Both the position numbers and the translations under genes were made by a program. Below, one piece after another: positions 28,818 to 37,693 of a stretch of 64,000 nucleotides of DNA. This DNA is from Muribaculaceae bacterium (lineage in GTDB: Bacteria; Bacteroidota; Bacteroidia; Bacteroidales; Muribaculaceae). The notes under the pieces are model-generated. The model was not told the origin of the DNA. It did not search any database and saw only the letters and a program-made list of their open reading frames with translations. The stretch spans positions 1-64,000 of the forward strand of contig JAFZHD010000021.1 in the NCBI GenBank assembly GCA_017555085.1. The letters run 5' to 3'. The stretch's first letter is position 1. Each line of letters begins with the position of its first letter.

Positions 28818-29375
28818 ATGATATACAATTTCCGCATCGTGTCTGACGAAGTTGATAACTTCAAACGCGAAATCAAGATTGACGCAGACGCAACATTCCT
28901 CGATTTGCACAGCGCTATTTGTGACGCAGTGAACTATGACAAAAATCAACTGTGCTCATTCTTCTTGTGTGACGATAATTGGGAAAAAGGCAAAGAAATC
29001 TGCCTTGAAGACATGGACACCGACTCGGCCGAAGATGTATGGTTGATGGAAGACGAAATCATCAGCGATCACATTGAAGACGAAGGCCAACGCCTCATCT
29101 TCGTGTTTGACTACATGACCGACCGTGCTTTCTTCATGGAAATGAAAGAACTCACCACAAGCCGCAACCTCAAAGAACCTATCTGCACTTGCTCTATGGG
29201 CAACCCTCCCAAACAACTCATCGACTTTGAAGAGTTTGAACGACAACTCAACAAAGTCCAAGCAGATACTTCTATCGACGATTTGGGTGACATAGGCGAA
29301 GAATGGGAAGGCGAAGAAGGCTATAACGAAGACGAATTTGACCCCGACAGTTATAGCGAACTCGAATTCAATTAA
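28818..29375 (+). CDS. plasmid pRiA4b ORF-3-like protein
   Basis: 185-residue, highly acidic protein. The N-terminal half (YNFRIVSDEVDNFKREIKID, ATFLDLHSAICDAVNYD, CSFFLCDDNWEKG) matches the layout of the pRiA4b ORF-3-like family, a ubiquitin-like/beta-grasp-related domain of unknown function also found in transposon passenger genes. The last 60 residues are very rich in Asp and Glu. Here it is an ordinary single gene with its own promoter and a convergent terminator. No transposase is nearby, so it looks like a resident gene. Function unknown. Confidence 0.75.
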   Translation: MIYNFRIVSDEVDNFKREIKIDADATFLDLHSAICDAVNYDKNQLCSFFLCDDNWEKGKEICLEDMDTDSAEDVWLMEDEIISDHIEDEGQRLIFVFDYMTDRAFFMEMKELTTSRNLKEPICTCSMGNPPKQLIDFEEFERQLNKVQADTSIDDLGDIGEEWEGEEGYNEDEFDPDSYSELEFN

Positions 29376-29400
29376 CGAGAACAACACATTTGACATATAA

Positions 29401-29430
29401 AACGGCGACACTCACTGAGTGCCGCCGTTA
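29401..29430. terminator. convergent bidirectional terminator
   Basis: AACGGCGACACTC-ACT-GAGTGCCGCCGTT with T-rich sequence on both sides in the respective strands. It lies between the pRiA4b ORF-3-like gene (plus) and the LD-carboxypeptidase gene (minus). Confidence 0.8.
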
Positions 29431-29453
29431 TTCTTTTCTGCATGCCTATCTAC

Positions 29454-30440
29454 CTATTTTACATATTCGAGAGTAACGCCCTCAGGAGTGATTTTTAGCG
29501 TTGCCATTGCCCCTTCAATAAGCGGATAATTCTCCACCACATGACCCGTGGGGAAATCATAACAAACGGGGAAATCATAGTCCTTCACTACACTATGAAA
29601 CACCTCGTTGATGTGCTTGAAATCTTTGTTGGCAGGGGCATTGTTAAATCGGCCCACAATCAAGCCTTTTACACGGTCAAGTATACCCGCCGCCTTCATG
29701 CGATAAATCATGCGGTTGAGCGCTTCAAGCCCCTCATCAACATCTTCAAGGAATAAGATATAATCGGTTTCGCTCTGCAAAATATCAAATTCCGAGCAAG
29801 CTACATCGGCCAACACCGCCATGTTGCCGCCAATGAGTCGGCCTGTCACCTCGCCACAACGATTGAGCGAATCGGGCGCAACCTCATAACGGGGCAATTC
29901 GCCCACCAACAAGCGTTTGAGCATTTGACTGCGAGGATCATTACCATTTTCGGCACACAACGGGCCGCACATATTGCCGTGAATACTCATCACACCGTTT
30001 GCCACCATTGCAGCATGCATGGCCGATATATCACTGTAACCAATCAGCCATTTGGGATAGTCGCGAAAAAAGCCTTTGCGCAATTCAAGCAACACCTGTA
30101 TAGAACCGTAACCGCCGCGGCTGCACATCACTGCCTTGACGTTTGGCGACACAAATGCCCACTCTACATCTTGCTTACGCTGCTCAATGTTTCCTGCAAA
30201 CGATCCATGCTCTGTGAGAACATGTTGGCCAAGCACAGGAACATAACCCCACTCGCGCAACACTCGGCATGCACCCTCCACATCATCGGCCTTGGGCAAC
30301 GATGCCGGGCTGATAATGGCAATGGTATCGCCCAGTTGCAAGAACTGCGGCATAATCATCGCCTCGCCTTTATTTTTTCCCGCCAATGCCACCACCGGCA
30401 ACAGCAATGCGGCCATAGCCGCCATCATTTTTCTTTTCAT
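29454..30440 (-). CDS. LD-carboxypeptidase (peptidase family S66)
   Basis: Murein tetrapeptide L,D-carboxypeptidase (LdcA-type) acting in peptidoglycan turnover. The 328-residue protein has an N-terminal hydrophobic signal (MKRKMMAAMAALLLPVVALAG), so it is probably exported, unlike cytoplasmic E. coli LdcA. The Ser nucleophile lies in CSRGGYGS; the Glu and His of the Ser-Glu-His triad fit LFLEDVDE and PTGHVVENYPL. Length is normal. It lies downstream of tRNA-Pro but is separated from it by a terminator. No clear promoter of its own was found. Confidence 0.9.
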   Translation of the reverse strand: MKRKMMAAMAALLLPVVALAGKNKGEAMIMPQFLQLGDTIAIISPASLPKADDVEGACRVLREWGYVPVLGQHVLTEHGSFAGNIEQRKQDVEWAFVSPNVKAVMCSRGGYGSIQVLLELRKGFFRDYPKWLIGYSDISAMHAAMVANGVMSIHGNMCGPLCAENGNDPRSQMLKRLLVGELPRYEVAPDSLNRCGEVTGRLIGGNMAVLADVACSEFDILQSETDYILFLEDVDEGLEALNRMIYRMKAAGILDRVKGLIVGRFNNAPANKDFKHINEVFHSVVKDYDFPVCYDFPTGHVVENYPLIEGAMATLKITPEGVTLEYVK

Positions 30441-30489
30441 ATAGTTTTCTTAAAGTATTTTGCCCGAACTGTTGCGGGCGAACATGTAC

Positions 30490-30522
30490 AAAAAAAGCCC
30501 AATTCGTAGTGAATTAGGCTTA
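30490..30522 (-). terminator. tRNA-Pro terminator
   Basis: Minus strand: AGCCTAATTC-ACTAC-GAATTGGGCT followed by TTTTTT, just past the 3' end of the tRNA gene. Confidence 0.85.
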
Positions 30523-30527
30523 CATTG

Positions 30528-30602
30528 TCGGGGTGAAAGGATTCGAACCTTCGACCCCCTGCTCCCAAAGCAGGTGCGCTAACCGGACTGCGCTACACCC
30601 CG
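30528..30602 (-). tRNA. tRNA-Pro(UGG)
   Basis: Minus-strand cloverleaf with acceptor stem CGGGGTG/CACCCCG. The anticodon stem CTGC/GCAG encloses the loop TTTGGGA, giving anticodon TGG for proline. The T arm contains GGTTCGAATCC. The discriminator is A. CCA is not encoded (next bases are CAA), so it must be added after transcription. Confidence 0.95.
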
Positions 30603-30621
30603 ATGCTTGTCAAAAGCAGTG

Positions 30622-30652
30622 CAAAGGTAGGTAGTTTTTTTGGTTTATGCAA
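30622..30652 (-). promoter_or_regulatory. tRNA-Pro promoter
   Basis: Minus-strand TTG (30652-30650), a 20-nt spacer and TACCTTTG (30629-30622), 20 nt before the tRNA. Confidence 0.7.
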
Positions 30653-30715
30653 GCATTCACACAAGATTATTTCAAGCCGTCACCTCTTGCCGGCCTTATA
30701 TTGATGCCATGTCGG

Positions 30716-31387
30716 CTAATCGTCACACCCTATGCGAACATAGTGATGCGAAGCCGAGCATTCGGTCAAATTGCGATTTACAATCAGATGTCGGTTAGCC
30801 ATGGTTGATATGCGCGACATTTCGTGAGTCACCATCAAAATCGTGGTTTTGGGGGCAAGTTCCGACACAAGGTCATATATACGGTTTTCAAATCGCTTGT
30901 CAACATAACTCAACGGCTCGTCAAGGGCAAGCACGCGAGGCTGCGAGATAATGGCACGCCCCAGCAAAGCGCGTTGCAACTGACCGCCCGAGAGGTTGCC
31001 TATCGCACTGCGGGCATGGCTTTCGAGCCCTACTTGCGCTATCACATCGGCCACTCTTGCGCGCTGTTCCTCGGCCGACACATTGGGTGACGACAATAAG
31101 CCCGAGGCAATCACCTCCTCTACATTTATAGGGAAACGGTGGTCAATCATGTTTTTCTGTGGCAAATAGCCTATCGACAACTCTTTGACCAACTTATTGT
31201 CTTGGCGAAACAGCACCTGACCTTGCGACGGTTGCAACAATCGCAATATGATGCGCAACATTGTGGTTTTGCCGCCGCCATTCGGGCCTGTGATAGCCAC
31301 AAAATCACCCTCATCAATTTTGAGCGACACATCTTCTAGCGCCACACGATGTCCCCATCGCATGCCCACGCCTTCAAGTTCAATCAT
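30716..31387 (-). CDS. znuC: metal ABC transporter ATP-binding protein (ZnuC-like)
   Basis: Cytoplasmic ATPase of a zinc/manganese-type ABC importer. The 223-residue protein has Walker A GPNGGGKTT, signature LSGGQLQRALLGRAI, Walker B VLALDEP and the switch histidine in VTHE. The start at MIELEGVGMRWGH (31387) gives an 8-nt overlap with znuA; a start 21 nt upstream is also possible. The usual permease partner (ZnuB) does not follow: the next feature downstream is the tRNA promoter, then tRNA-Pro. The metal is inferred from the partner binding protein. Confidence 0.88.
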   Translation of the reverse strand: MIELEGVGMRWGHRVALEDVSLKIDEGDFVAITGPNGGGKTTMLRIILRLLQPSQGQVLFRQDNKLVKELSIGYLPQKNMIDHRFPINVEEVIASGLLSSPNVSAEEQRARVADVIAQVGLESHARSAIGNLSGGQLQRALLGRAIISQPRVLALDEPLSYVDKRFENRIYDLVSELAPKTTILMVTHEMSRISTMANRHLIVNRNLTECSASHHYVRIGCDD

Positions 31388-32294
31388 TCCCTTCTGAGGC
31401 AATCGCATAGGCTACCGTTTTAAGTTGTTGAGCCCAATCGGCATTGAGCAAATCGACTGTTACCACACGAGCACCAATCTGCTCGTTTATCACTTGTGCC
31501 TGACGGTCGTCATAGTTGAGTTGAACAACCATCACGGCAGCATCACGGCCATTGGCTTTATCTATCTTTTGGCGCAGTTGGTTTACCGATGCCTCTTTGT
31601 TTTCCTGACCGCCGACACTTATCTGCTCCAAGCCATAGTCGCGGGCAAAATAACTCAATGAAGGATGCCACACAACAAACGCTTTGCCACGATGAGGTGC
31701 AAGCACACGGCCCATCTCGGCATCAAGGCTGTCAATATCGGCAAGCACAACGGCCAAATTTGCATCATAATAATCGGCGCGCGGAGCATCAACCTTTTTC
31801 AACATATCACACACATTTTGCGCAATCACACGCATGTTTTTTGCCGAACTCCACACATGAGGGTCGACATCGCCATGACTGCAACCGCTGTGATGATGGT
31901 GTTTGTGTCCGCAATCGCCATGAGTGCCATAGAGCAACTTGACTCCCGACGACAAGTCGGCAATCGTCAATCGGTCGGTTGCGTTTTCCTTCAATCGGGC
32001 CGCAATTGCTGCCTCAAAACCCGTATTGCTTACATACATAAACGCATCGCTATGCTCCACATCAACATATTGCGACATGGTAGGCTCATAGGTTTCGGGA
32101 TTACCGCCGCGAGGCAACAGACACACCACATCTACACTATCGCCAGCAATGGCACACGCCACATCATAGACGGGCATAATGCTCACCACCACTTTGGGCC
32201 TGCCACTGCTCTCTCCACTACTGCATGCCGACAACACGGCAACCACAGCCGCAACAAGAGCACATATTATTATATTTGAGTTTCTCATATTCAT
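31380..32294 (-). CDS. znuA: zinc-binding lipoprotein of an ABC importer (ZnuA-like)
   Basis: Periplasmic metal-binding protein of the cluster A-I (ZnuA/TroA) family, 304 residues. The N-terminus is a lipoprotein signal with lipobox LSAC at about residues 21-24. A His-rich loop (HGDCGHKHHHHSGCSHGDVD, about residues 125-145), typical of zinc-specific members, precedes the ligand motif DPHVW. Further conserved segments are VWHPSLSYFARDYGLEQ and NADW near the C-terminus. It overlaps znuC by 8 nt and follows the broken GNAT gene by about 20 nt, so the three were probably one transcript. Confidence 0.9.
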   Translation of the reverse strand: MNMRNSNIIICALVAAVVAVLSACSSGESSGRPKVVVSIMPVYDVACAIAGDSVDVVCLLPRGGNPETYEPTMSQYVDVEHSDAFMYVSNTGFEAAIAARLKENATDRLTIADLSSGVKLLYGTHGDCGHKHHHHSGCSHGDVDPHVWSSAKNMRVIAQNVCDMLKKVDAPRADYYDANLAVVLADIDSLDAEMGRVLAPHRGKAFVVWHPSLSYFARDYGLEQISVGGQENKEASVNQLRQKIDKANGRDAAVMVVQLNYDDRQAQVINEQIGARVVTVDLLNADWAQQLKTVAYAIASEGND

Positions 32295-32315
32295 TAAACA
32301 AATAAGAATGCAAAT

Positions 32316-32854
32316 TTACTCAAAATTATAGACAATGCGATGAATGAGTTGCACAACTTTATTGACATCAACATTATTTTTATCGGTAATCATCAATCGC
32401 AAAGGCAATGATGGCAAATGAGGAGCATAAGCAGGCTGAACATAATCGACATCGACACATTCTTCAAATCCGCATCTTTTATAAAAGCCGATGCGACGGC
32501 GAGCCATCTCACTCGTTTCGGACAATTCGGTTTCAAGCACCACCGGACGGCTATCCATAGCCACAAATTGCGCTATGACATCGCTACCTACTCCCCTACC
32601 TTGCAAATGCGGCTCAATAGCAAAATGCTCGACATATCGCACAATACCGAGGTCCCACGAAGTCAAAAACCGACAAAAGCGTCATCACACTCCACCACAT
32701 GCAAGCAAAATGCCATATTTCCACATACATTTGCCTGAAAATCAAGCCACAAGCGACGCTCCTCTTCGGGAAACGATGACTCATACAGACTACGCACCTG
32801 CCCCAAAATTGGTCTTTTTTCTGACACTTTTCGAATTTTTACCATATTTCGCAT
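32316..32854 (-). pseudogene. frameshifted GNAT-family N-acetyltransferase
   Basis: Two adjacent reading frames together make one GNAT protein of about 180 residues. The first half starts MRNMVKIRKVSEKRP at 32854 and ends ECDDAFVGF. The second half continues with TSWDLGIVRYVEHFAIEPHL and the acetyl-CoA loop QGRGVGSDV. The frame changes by one base at a run of five T on the minus strand (32665-32669); one extra T would restore a continuous protein. It may be a real recent mutation, a sequencing or assembly error, or less likely slippage. A -7 box at 32867-32874 fits the start at 32854. Confidence 0.75.
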
Positions 32855-32866
32855 TATATTTTTTCG

Positions 32867-32874
32867 CAAATTTA
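32867..32874 (-). promoter_or_regulatory. -7 element of the GNAT-znuA-znuC transcript
   Basis: Minus-strand TAAATTTG, 12 nt before the ATG at 32854. It predicts a very short leader. The divergent lrp-type promoter lies 22 nt away. Confidence 0.5.
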
Positions 32875-32896
32875 CAAATAATCCGTAACAATTTGC

Positions 32897-32904
32897 TATC
32901 TTTG
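32897..32904 (+). promoter_or_regulatory. -7 element of the Lrp/AsnC-type gene
   Basis: TATCTTTG, 51 nt before the start at 32956. The upstream -33 region overlaps the divergent promoter of the GNAT-znuAC genes, so the regulator could affect both. That is inference only. Confidence 0.55.
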
Positions 32905-32955
32905 CCACGCGTTTAAACGCAAAATAACATCAAACACTAACAAAATACCATTAAT

Positions 32956-33423
32956 ATGGCTCGTCAACAACTCGACGCATTAGACACAAAAATTCTTCAA
33001 ATGCTTGCTAACAATGCACGCCGTCCATTCCTCGAAATCGCACGCGAGTGTAATGTATCAGGCGCTGCAATTCACCAACGAGTTCAAAAACTCACTTCAA
33101 TGGGAGTTATCAAAGGCTCGGAACTCCTCATCGACCCCTCATCTGTGGGTTATGAGACATGTGCATTCATCGGCTTTTTCCTCAAAGACCCTTCACAATT
33201 CAGTTCTGTAGTTGAAGCGCTCAAAGAAATCCCCGAGGTGGTAGAATGTCACTTCACCACCGGTCAATATGACATGTTCATCAAACTGCAAGCACGCAAC
33301 AACGACCACTTATTGCAAATCATTCATGGCAAATTGCAGGGATTGGGACTCGCACGCACCGAATCACTCATTTCTTTCAAAGAAGTGTTCAAGCGTCAAC
33401 TCCCCATCTCTAACGAAGACTAA
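32956..33423 (+). CDS. Lrp/AsnC-family transcriptional regulator
   Basis: 155-residue feast/famine regulator. The N-terminal winged helix-turn-helix (about 4-60) reads LDTKILQMLANNARRPFLEI and CNVSGAAIHQRVQKLTSMGVI. The C-terminal RAM ligand-binding domain (about 70-150) includes VVECHFTTGQYDMFIKLQA. Length is standard for the family, which usually senses amino acids and forms octamers. Effector and targets are unknown. It is divergent from the GNAT-znuAC transcript and lies 27 nt before the esterase gene, with which it may be co-transcribed. Confidence 0.9.
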   Translation: MARQQLDALDTKILQMLANNARRPFLEIARECNVSGAAIHQRVQKLTSMGVIKGSELLIDPSSVGYETCAFIGFFLKDPSQFSSVVEALKEIPEVVECHFTTGQYDMFIKLQARNNDHLLQIIHGKLQGLGLARTESLISFKEVFKRQLPISNED

Positions 33424-33450
33424 TCAGACTCTCCTCTGTTTTAGCAACAC

Positions 33451-34020
33451 ATGAAGATTCTTTATATCCACGGCCTTGCATCGTCGGGGGCATCAGGCAC
33501 ACCTGCCAACTTGCGCAGCCTGCTCCCCGACGATACCGTTATATCACCCGATTTGCCTCTTGACCCCATTGAAGCACTCAATATGCTTCGCGACATCTGC
33601 GCAAGCCAAAACATAGACATCGTCATTGGCACATCTATGGGCGGAATGTTTGCACAACAGATGCACTGCTATCGCAAAATCATCATCAATCCGGCCTTCC
33701 ATGTATCGCAAAGCATGCGCAAACGCCCGAGAGAGAACAAATGGTTTAACCACCGTCAAGACGGCGCAACAACCTTTATTCTCACGCCCGAATTGTGCGA
33801 CGCATACGAAGAAATGGAACGACACCAATTTGACGGCATCACCGACTTTGACCGCAACAACTCGGTCGGCCTGTTTGGCGACAACGACACCACCGTCAAC
33901 TGCCGCGAAGAGTTCCTCGCCCACTACACCGATATGCGCGTTTTTGAAGGAGAACACCGCCTGTCGCTCGATAATATCCGCGACACCATCGTTCCCCTAA
34001 TCATCAATATGACACGATAA
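33451..34020 (+). CDS. YqiA/YcfP-like alpha/beta-hydrolase
   Basis: 189-residue small esterase-like hydrolase. MKILYIHGLASSGASGT at the N-terminus is the HG oxyanion region. The nucleophile Ser62 is in GTSMGG. The acid fits GDNDTTV and the histidine EHRLSLD near the C-terminus, so the triad is complete. Related YqiA proteins are esterases on short acyl chains; the natural substrate here is unknown. The stop codon is directly followed by the decayed mobile-gene relic on the other strand, so the 3' end marks a likely insertion boundary. Confidence 0.82.
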   Translation: MKILYIHGLASSGASGTPANLRSLLPDDTVISPDLPLDPIEALNMLRDICASQNIDIVIGTSMGGMFAQQMHCYRKIIINPAFHVSQSMRKRPRENKWFNHRQDGATTFILTPELCDAYEEMERHQFDGITDFDRNNSVGLFGDNDTTVNCREEFLAHYTDMRVFEGEHRLSLDNIRDTIVPLIINMTR

Positions 34021-34021
34021 T

Positions 34022-36388
34022 CAACGAAACTCTTAAAACCGCACTTTCTAAAAGACATCGGCGCACTCCCGTAACGTCTGCATAGTCCACATCGTTTTTA
34101 CCCTTGCCTTGCCATAACTTGTAGCGGTTTTTCTTTCCGTACTTTTCTTGCAACTCGGGGTTAATGCCCTCGCTCCATTCGGCATTTCTATCTTCGGGGC
34201 GGAAAAGAATGTTGTTGTCTTGCGAGTTTGAAGAAGTATTGCTAACTTTGTCGGTAGAAACCGATTGTTGTGGTTGTTCGTGCTGATAAGCAGTGTTTAA
34301 CGTCAACAACTTTTGATGCAGAATCGTTTGTGGTTACAATATTTTGCAGTACCTTTGCAACGCCTTGCAAGTGGGAGGGCTGTCCTTGAACAGCATTAGA
34401 ACCTACGCTTGTGAGGTTTTTTTCTGTCCAAACTTCATGCAGATAAAATCTATTGTCTCCCTCCTTTCGTGTTATTGTAACATAGCAGATGAAACGATTT
34501 CCACTAATTTCAATGGGGGCTGCCACTACCGCACTATCATAACCTCTGCCTTTGTGGTTATTATGGCAATCAATCAATACTCCAGTCTCTATCACTTCCT
34601 TGACCGCTGCATATGCAATGGCTTTTGTCCTACCCATACCGTGAGCGAGGCTATCGTCAGCCCCGTTTCGGTCAAGTATAACATCACCATATAAAGGTAT
34701 TGAGCAAGAATGCGATAAACTTTTTTGAAATCGGTTTTGGGATAGCGGCCTTCTTCTCTTGCTTCAGCAGCTCGCTTGCTCATGGAGTAACCGACATATC
34801 CGCTATTACCACCAAAAATTTGTGCCTCAATAGTTGGATTTTCAAAATCTCGTAATAAATTTGCAACTAAATCCAGATCAAGATACTCCACGTCAGCGAG
34901 ATTGGTTCGCTGTTGGTCTATCAAGGTTTGGATTTTTTGTTTGTCAAGATATAATGCTTTGCCTTGGCTAATCCAATTTAACCATTCCGCATTGCCTTTT
35001 GGAAATACGTTACGAACGCTGTTAATATCTAATACTTGGCACTACCTTATCGTGATTCAAATAATTACGACCGTTGTCATCTGTGTGAGCCCTTGAAATT
35101 GAATGCTTGTTGATGCATAACTCTTGCCTATTTCCTCCACCTCGGTTACATAAGTCCCCCAACCATAAGCCTGATTGCCCTCACCCTCGCCTATATGATC
35201 ATGGTCAAAAGCGCCAAACTTCGCTCCGCTGCCATGATAAACAATTTGAAATTCAGGATTATTCAACTTACCGTTTGCATAATCAAAAAATTGTTGTAAC
35301 TTTGTGTCAACAACACCATCAAAGGTCCCTCTCGCCCGAGTAGTTATCGGTAGTGACAAACCTTCGGTGGTGTTTTCGTATAAAGATACTTCTGTAACCA
35401 TGTATGCATGAGTACCGGTTTGCCCAGATTTCTCTTCTTGAACAGTTGTCCTTACATAGTATTCTTTCCCATTAATATCTACTTTGCCAACATAATTGAG
35501 TAATTGAGTTACATTAGGGTGTGCTTTATGTATAGTTCCATCGGGACGCATTGTGCCCCCAAAATTGTCGGCTTCGGAATATGCGAGTATAGATTGATTG
35601 AGAATTTCGTCTAATTGCGGCACAACTTGTGCAAACAATCCGCCCTCTTTATAAATCTTCTTGAAAGCCGAATTGTAAAATTCAATCACTCTACCGTCCT
35701 TTTCAACCGAAGGTAGGTTTTTATAATCCTCACTTAACTCCTCTTTTGACTTGTTATTTCTTGTCACATTAATCGGAGTAAGTCCCTCAATAGCATCGGC
35801 TCTGCGCTTGGCTTCCACTACGGCCATTAATTCAAAACCAAAAGCACTATTACCCAACACCGCCATAGCCATCTCATCGGTGGCTTCAACTATTTCAATA
35901 CCGCTATCGGTAAGGGCTTTTATTGTCGCCTCGGTAGCAAGTTGAGCATCGGGAGTGTCGGCAACAATTTCATCGGCTGTCTGCTGAAACTCGGTCTTGC
36001 CATTGCGAATGTCAATCAATGCTTTGAGTACAGCAACTTTCTTTTCTTGGAAAGAGAGTTCTTTGCGAGGGGGCACGGGCTGTGCTTTCATGACAGCCAC
36101 ATAATTCTCTGACTCTTTCAGTTCGCTTTTTAGTTCTTTGGTTGATTTATTGTTGTAACTGAAATCTTGTCCAACTTCAATGCCTTTTCGTTCAGATATG
36201 CGAATGTGATTCACTTGGTCGGCTTCAGATACCAAAGACATAAGCACGGCCTTTTTGCTGCCGTCGGCAGATGTCACCCAGATAGAGCGAGAGTTGTTGC
36301 CGTAGGCTAATGTGGGATTGTCAATAGTCAAAACAAAGTCCATGAGCAATGCAAGTTTTGCAATAACGCTGCTATTCTCCACAATCAC
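34022..36388 (-). pseudogene. decayed large phage/ICE-type polyvalent protein relic
   Basis: Minus-strand remains of one long gene in at least four frames. Fragment 36388-35057 lacks a true N-terminus and includes DINGKEYYVRTTVQEE with a TEVSLYE end (a BECR-nuclease-like strand pattern), then an ADP-ribosyltransferase-like end with YHGSGAKFGAFDHDH and YGWGTYVTEVEEIGKSYA. Fragment 35041-34592 has FENPTIEAQIFGGNSGYVGY. Fragment 34637-34242 has HGMGRTKAIAYAAVKEV and a second strand pattern RFYLHEVWTEKNL; the frame change before it may lie at an A6 run. Fragment 34309-34022 ends in low-complexity and basic sequence. These pieces resemble C-terminal parts of MuF-like polyvalent proteins carried by Bacteroidales phages and integrative elements. 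No integrase, capsid or conjugation gene remains nearby. Confidence 0.65.
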
Positions 36389-36486
36389 TAAAGGAGCCCA
36401 ACGGCCTCTTCAGCCGTATCATACACACACCCAACCCCATGAGTTTCGTTTTTTGCCGTGAATAATTAAATATTTTGTGCATAAAA

Positions 36487-36518
36487 TTTTGCCATACCAA
36501 AACTGTGGTGTAATTTTG
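36487..36518 (+). promoter_or_regulatory. yitT promoter
   Basis: TTTTG (36487-36491), a 19-nt spacer and TAATTTTG (36511-36518) match the Bacteroidota consensus exactly, 41 nt before the start codon. Confidence 0.75.
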
Positions 36519-36559
36519 AACCCAAATTCCAAAAGAAACTTAAAAAACAACTTCGCGCT

Positions 36560-37486
36560 ATGCAATCAGCAGGAAAAAAACTTTGGATTTCGGCCAAAGA
36601 CTATGTGATGATAGTTGTCGGCATCCTCATTTATGGTGTCGGTTTTTGTGCCTTCATCCTTCCCGAAGAGGTGGTAATCGGTGGCGTTTCGGGTATCGGC
36701 TCGCTATTCTACTTTGCCTCTTTGAAGTACCTTCCCTTTGAAATCCCCGTATGGATTCCCTCATACGCCATCAACCTTGTTTTGCTTGCTTTCGCCTACA
36801 AAATCGTGGGCAAGCAATTTGTAATGCGCACCATATTCGGTGCAACCGTCATTTCGCTCGCAATCGGTGTGATGCAGCCGCTTTTCCACCACATTCTTGG
36901 CGGAAAGCCTCTTGTTGAAGGACAAACATTCATCAACATCATCATCGGCGGTTTGTGTTGCGGTGCCGGCATCGGTATGGCATTCATTCACAACGGTAGC
37001 ACCGGCGGCACCGACATCGTGGCTGCCATCACCGCCAAAAAGACAAATGTAAGTATCGGTCGCACAATGCTTTACACCGATTTCTTCATCATTTCGTCTT
37101 CTTACCTCATTTTCCAAGACCCCAACAAAATCGTGTATGGTCTCATCGTGCTTTTCCTTGCATCATGGACTGCCGACCAAATCATCAACACCAACCGACA
37201 AGCCGTTCAGTTTACCATATTCTCGCCCAAATGGGAAGAGATTGCCGACGCCATCAACAATGAGGCAAACCGCGGCTGCACGGTACTTGACGGCACAGGA
37301 TGGTATAGCAAACAATCGGTCAAGGTGTTGCTCGTAATGTGCCGCCGAATTGAGTCGGTAACCATCTACCGCATCATCAAGTCAATCGACCCCGACGCGT
37401 TCATCACGCAAGCCAATGTCAACGGTGTGTATGGCAAAGGTTTTGACCAAATGAAACTCAAAATCAAAAGCAAACCCAACAAATAA
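36560..37486 (+). CDS. YitT family membrane protein
   Basis: 308-residue inner-membrane protein with about five to six membrane spans in residues 15-200 (a duplicated YitT/DUF161 unit) and a cytoplasmic C-terminal DUF2179 domain (about 215-300: GCTVLDGTGWYSKQSVKVLLVMC and FITQANVNGVYGKGFDQ). Family function is not known; transport is often assumed. It is single-gene with a consensus promoter and strong terminator. The relic upstream on the other strand is unrelated. Confidence 0.88.
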   Translation: MQSAGKKLWISAKDYVMIVVGILIYGVGFCAFILPEEVVIGGVSGIGSLFYFASLKYLPFEIPVWIPSYAINLVLLAFAYKIVGKQFVMRTIFGATVISLAIGVMQPLFHHILGGKPLVEGQTFINIIIGGLCCGAGIGMAFIHNGSTGGTDIVAAITAKKTNVSIGRTMLYTDFFIISSSYLIFQDPNKIVYGLIVLFLASWTADQIINTNRQAVQFTIFSPKWEEIADAINNEANRGCTVLDGTGWYSKQSVKVLLVMCRRIESVTIYRIIKSIDPDAFITQANVNGVYGKGFDQMKLKIKSKPNK

Positions 37487-37490
37487 CAAC

Positions 37491-37520
37491 ACAAATGCCC
37501 CGCCCGTCGGGGCATTTGTG
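37491..37520 (+). terminator. yitT terminator hairpin
   Basis: Perfect 12-bp stem ACAAATGCCCCG / CGGGGCATTTGT with a CCCGT loop, directly after the yitT stop codon. The following T tract is short. Confidence 0.75.
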
Positions 37521-37693
37521 TTTCACGGTCCTTTGTCAACAATCGGCAGAGTTATTAACATTATCCCCCATTTATCAACATTTAACTCAATTTGAGCATA
37601 ATACATTATTATATTAGCAAAAAATATCATTACTTTGCACTAAAATTAATAATGTAAATAACATAAAATTCTAAATACGACACTTTATCTTCT

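Noticed and set aside
28818..29375. pRiA4b ORF-3-like gene considered as evidence of a transposon or plasmid insertion
   Set aside because: There is no transposase, inverted repeat or target duplication. The gene has a normal promoter and terminator like its neighbours.
37517..37532. TGTTTCACG half-site like a parS palindrome just upstream of parA
   Set aside because: Only one arm matches. The other half (GTCCTTTG) does not give the CACGTG-centred palindrome.
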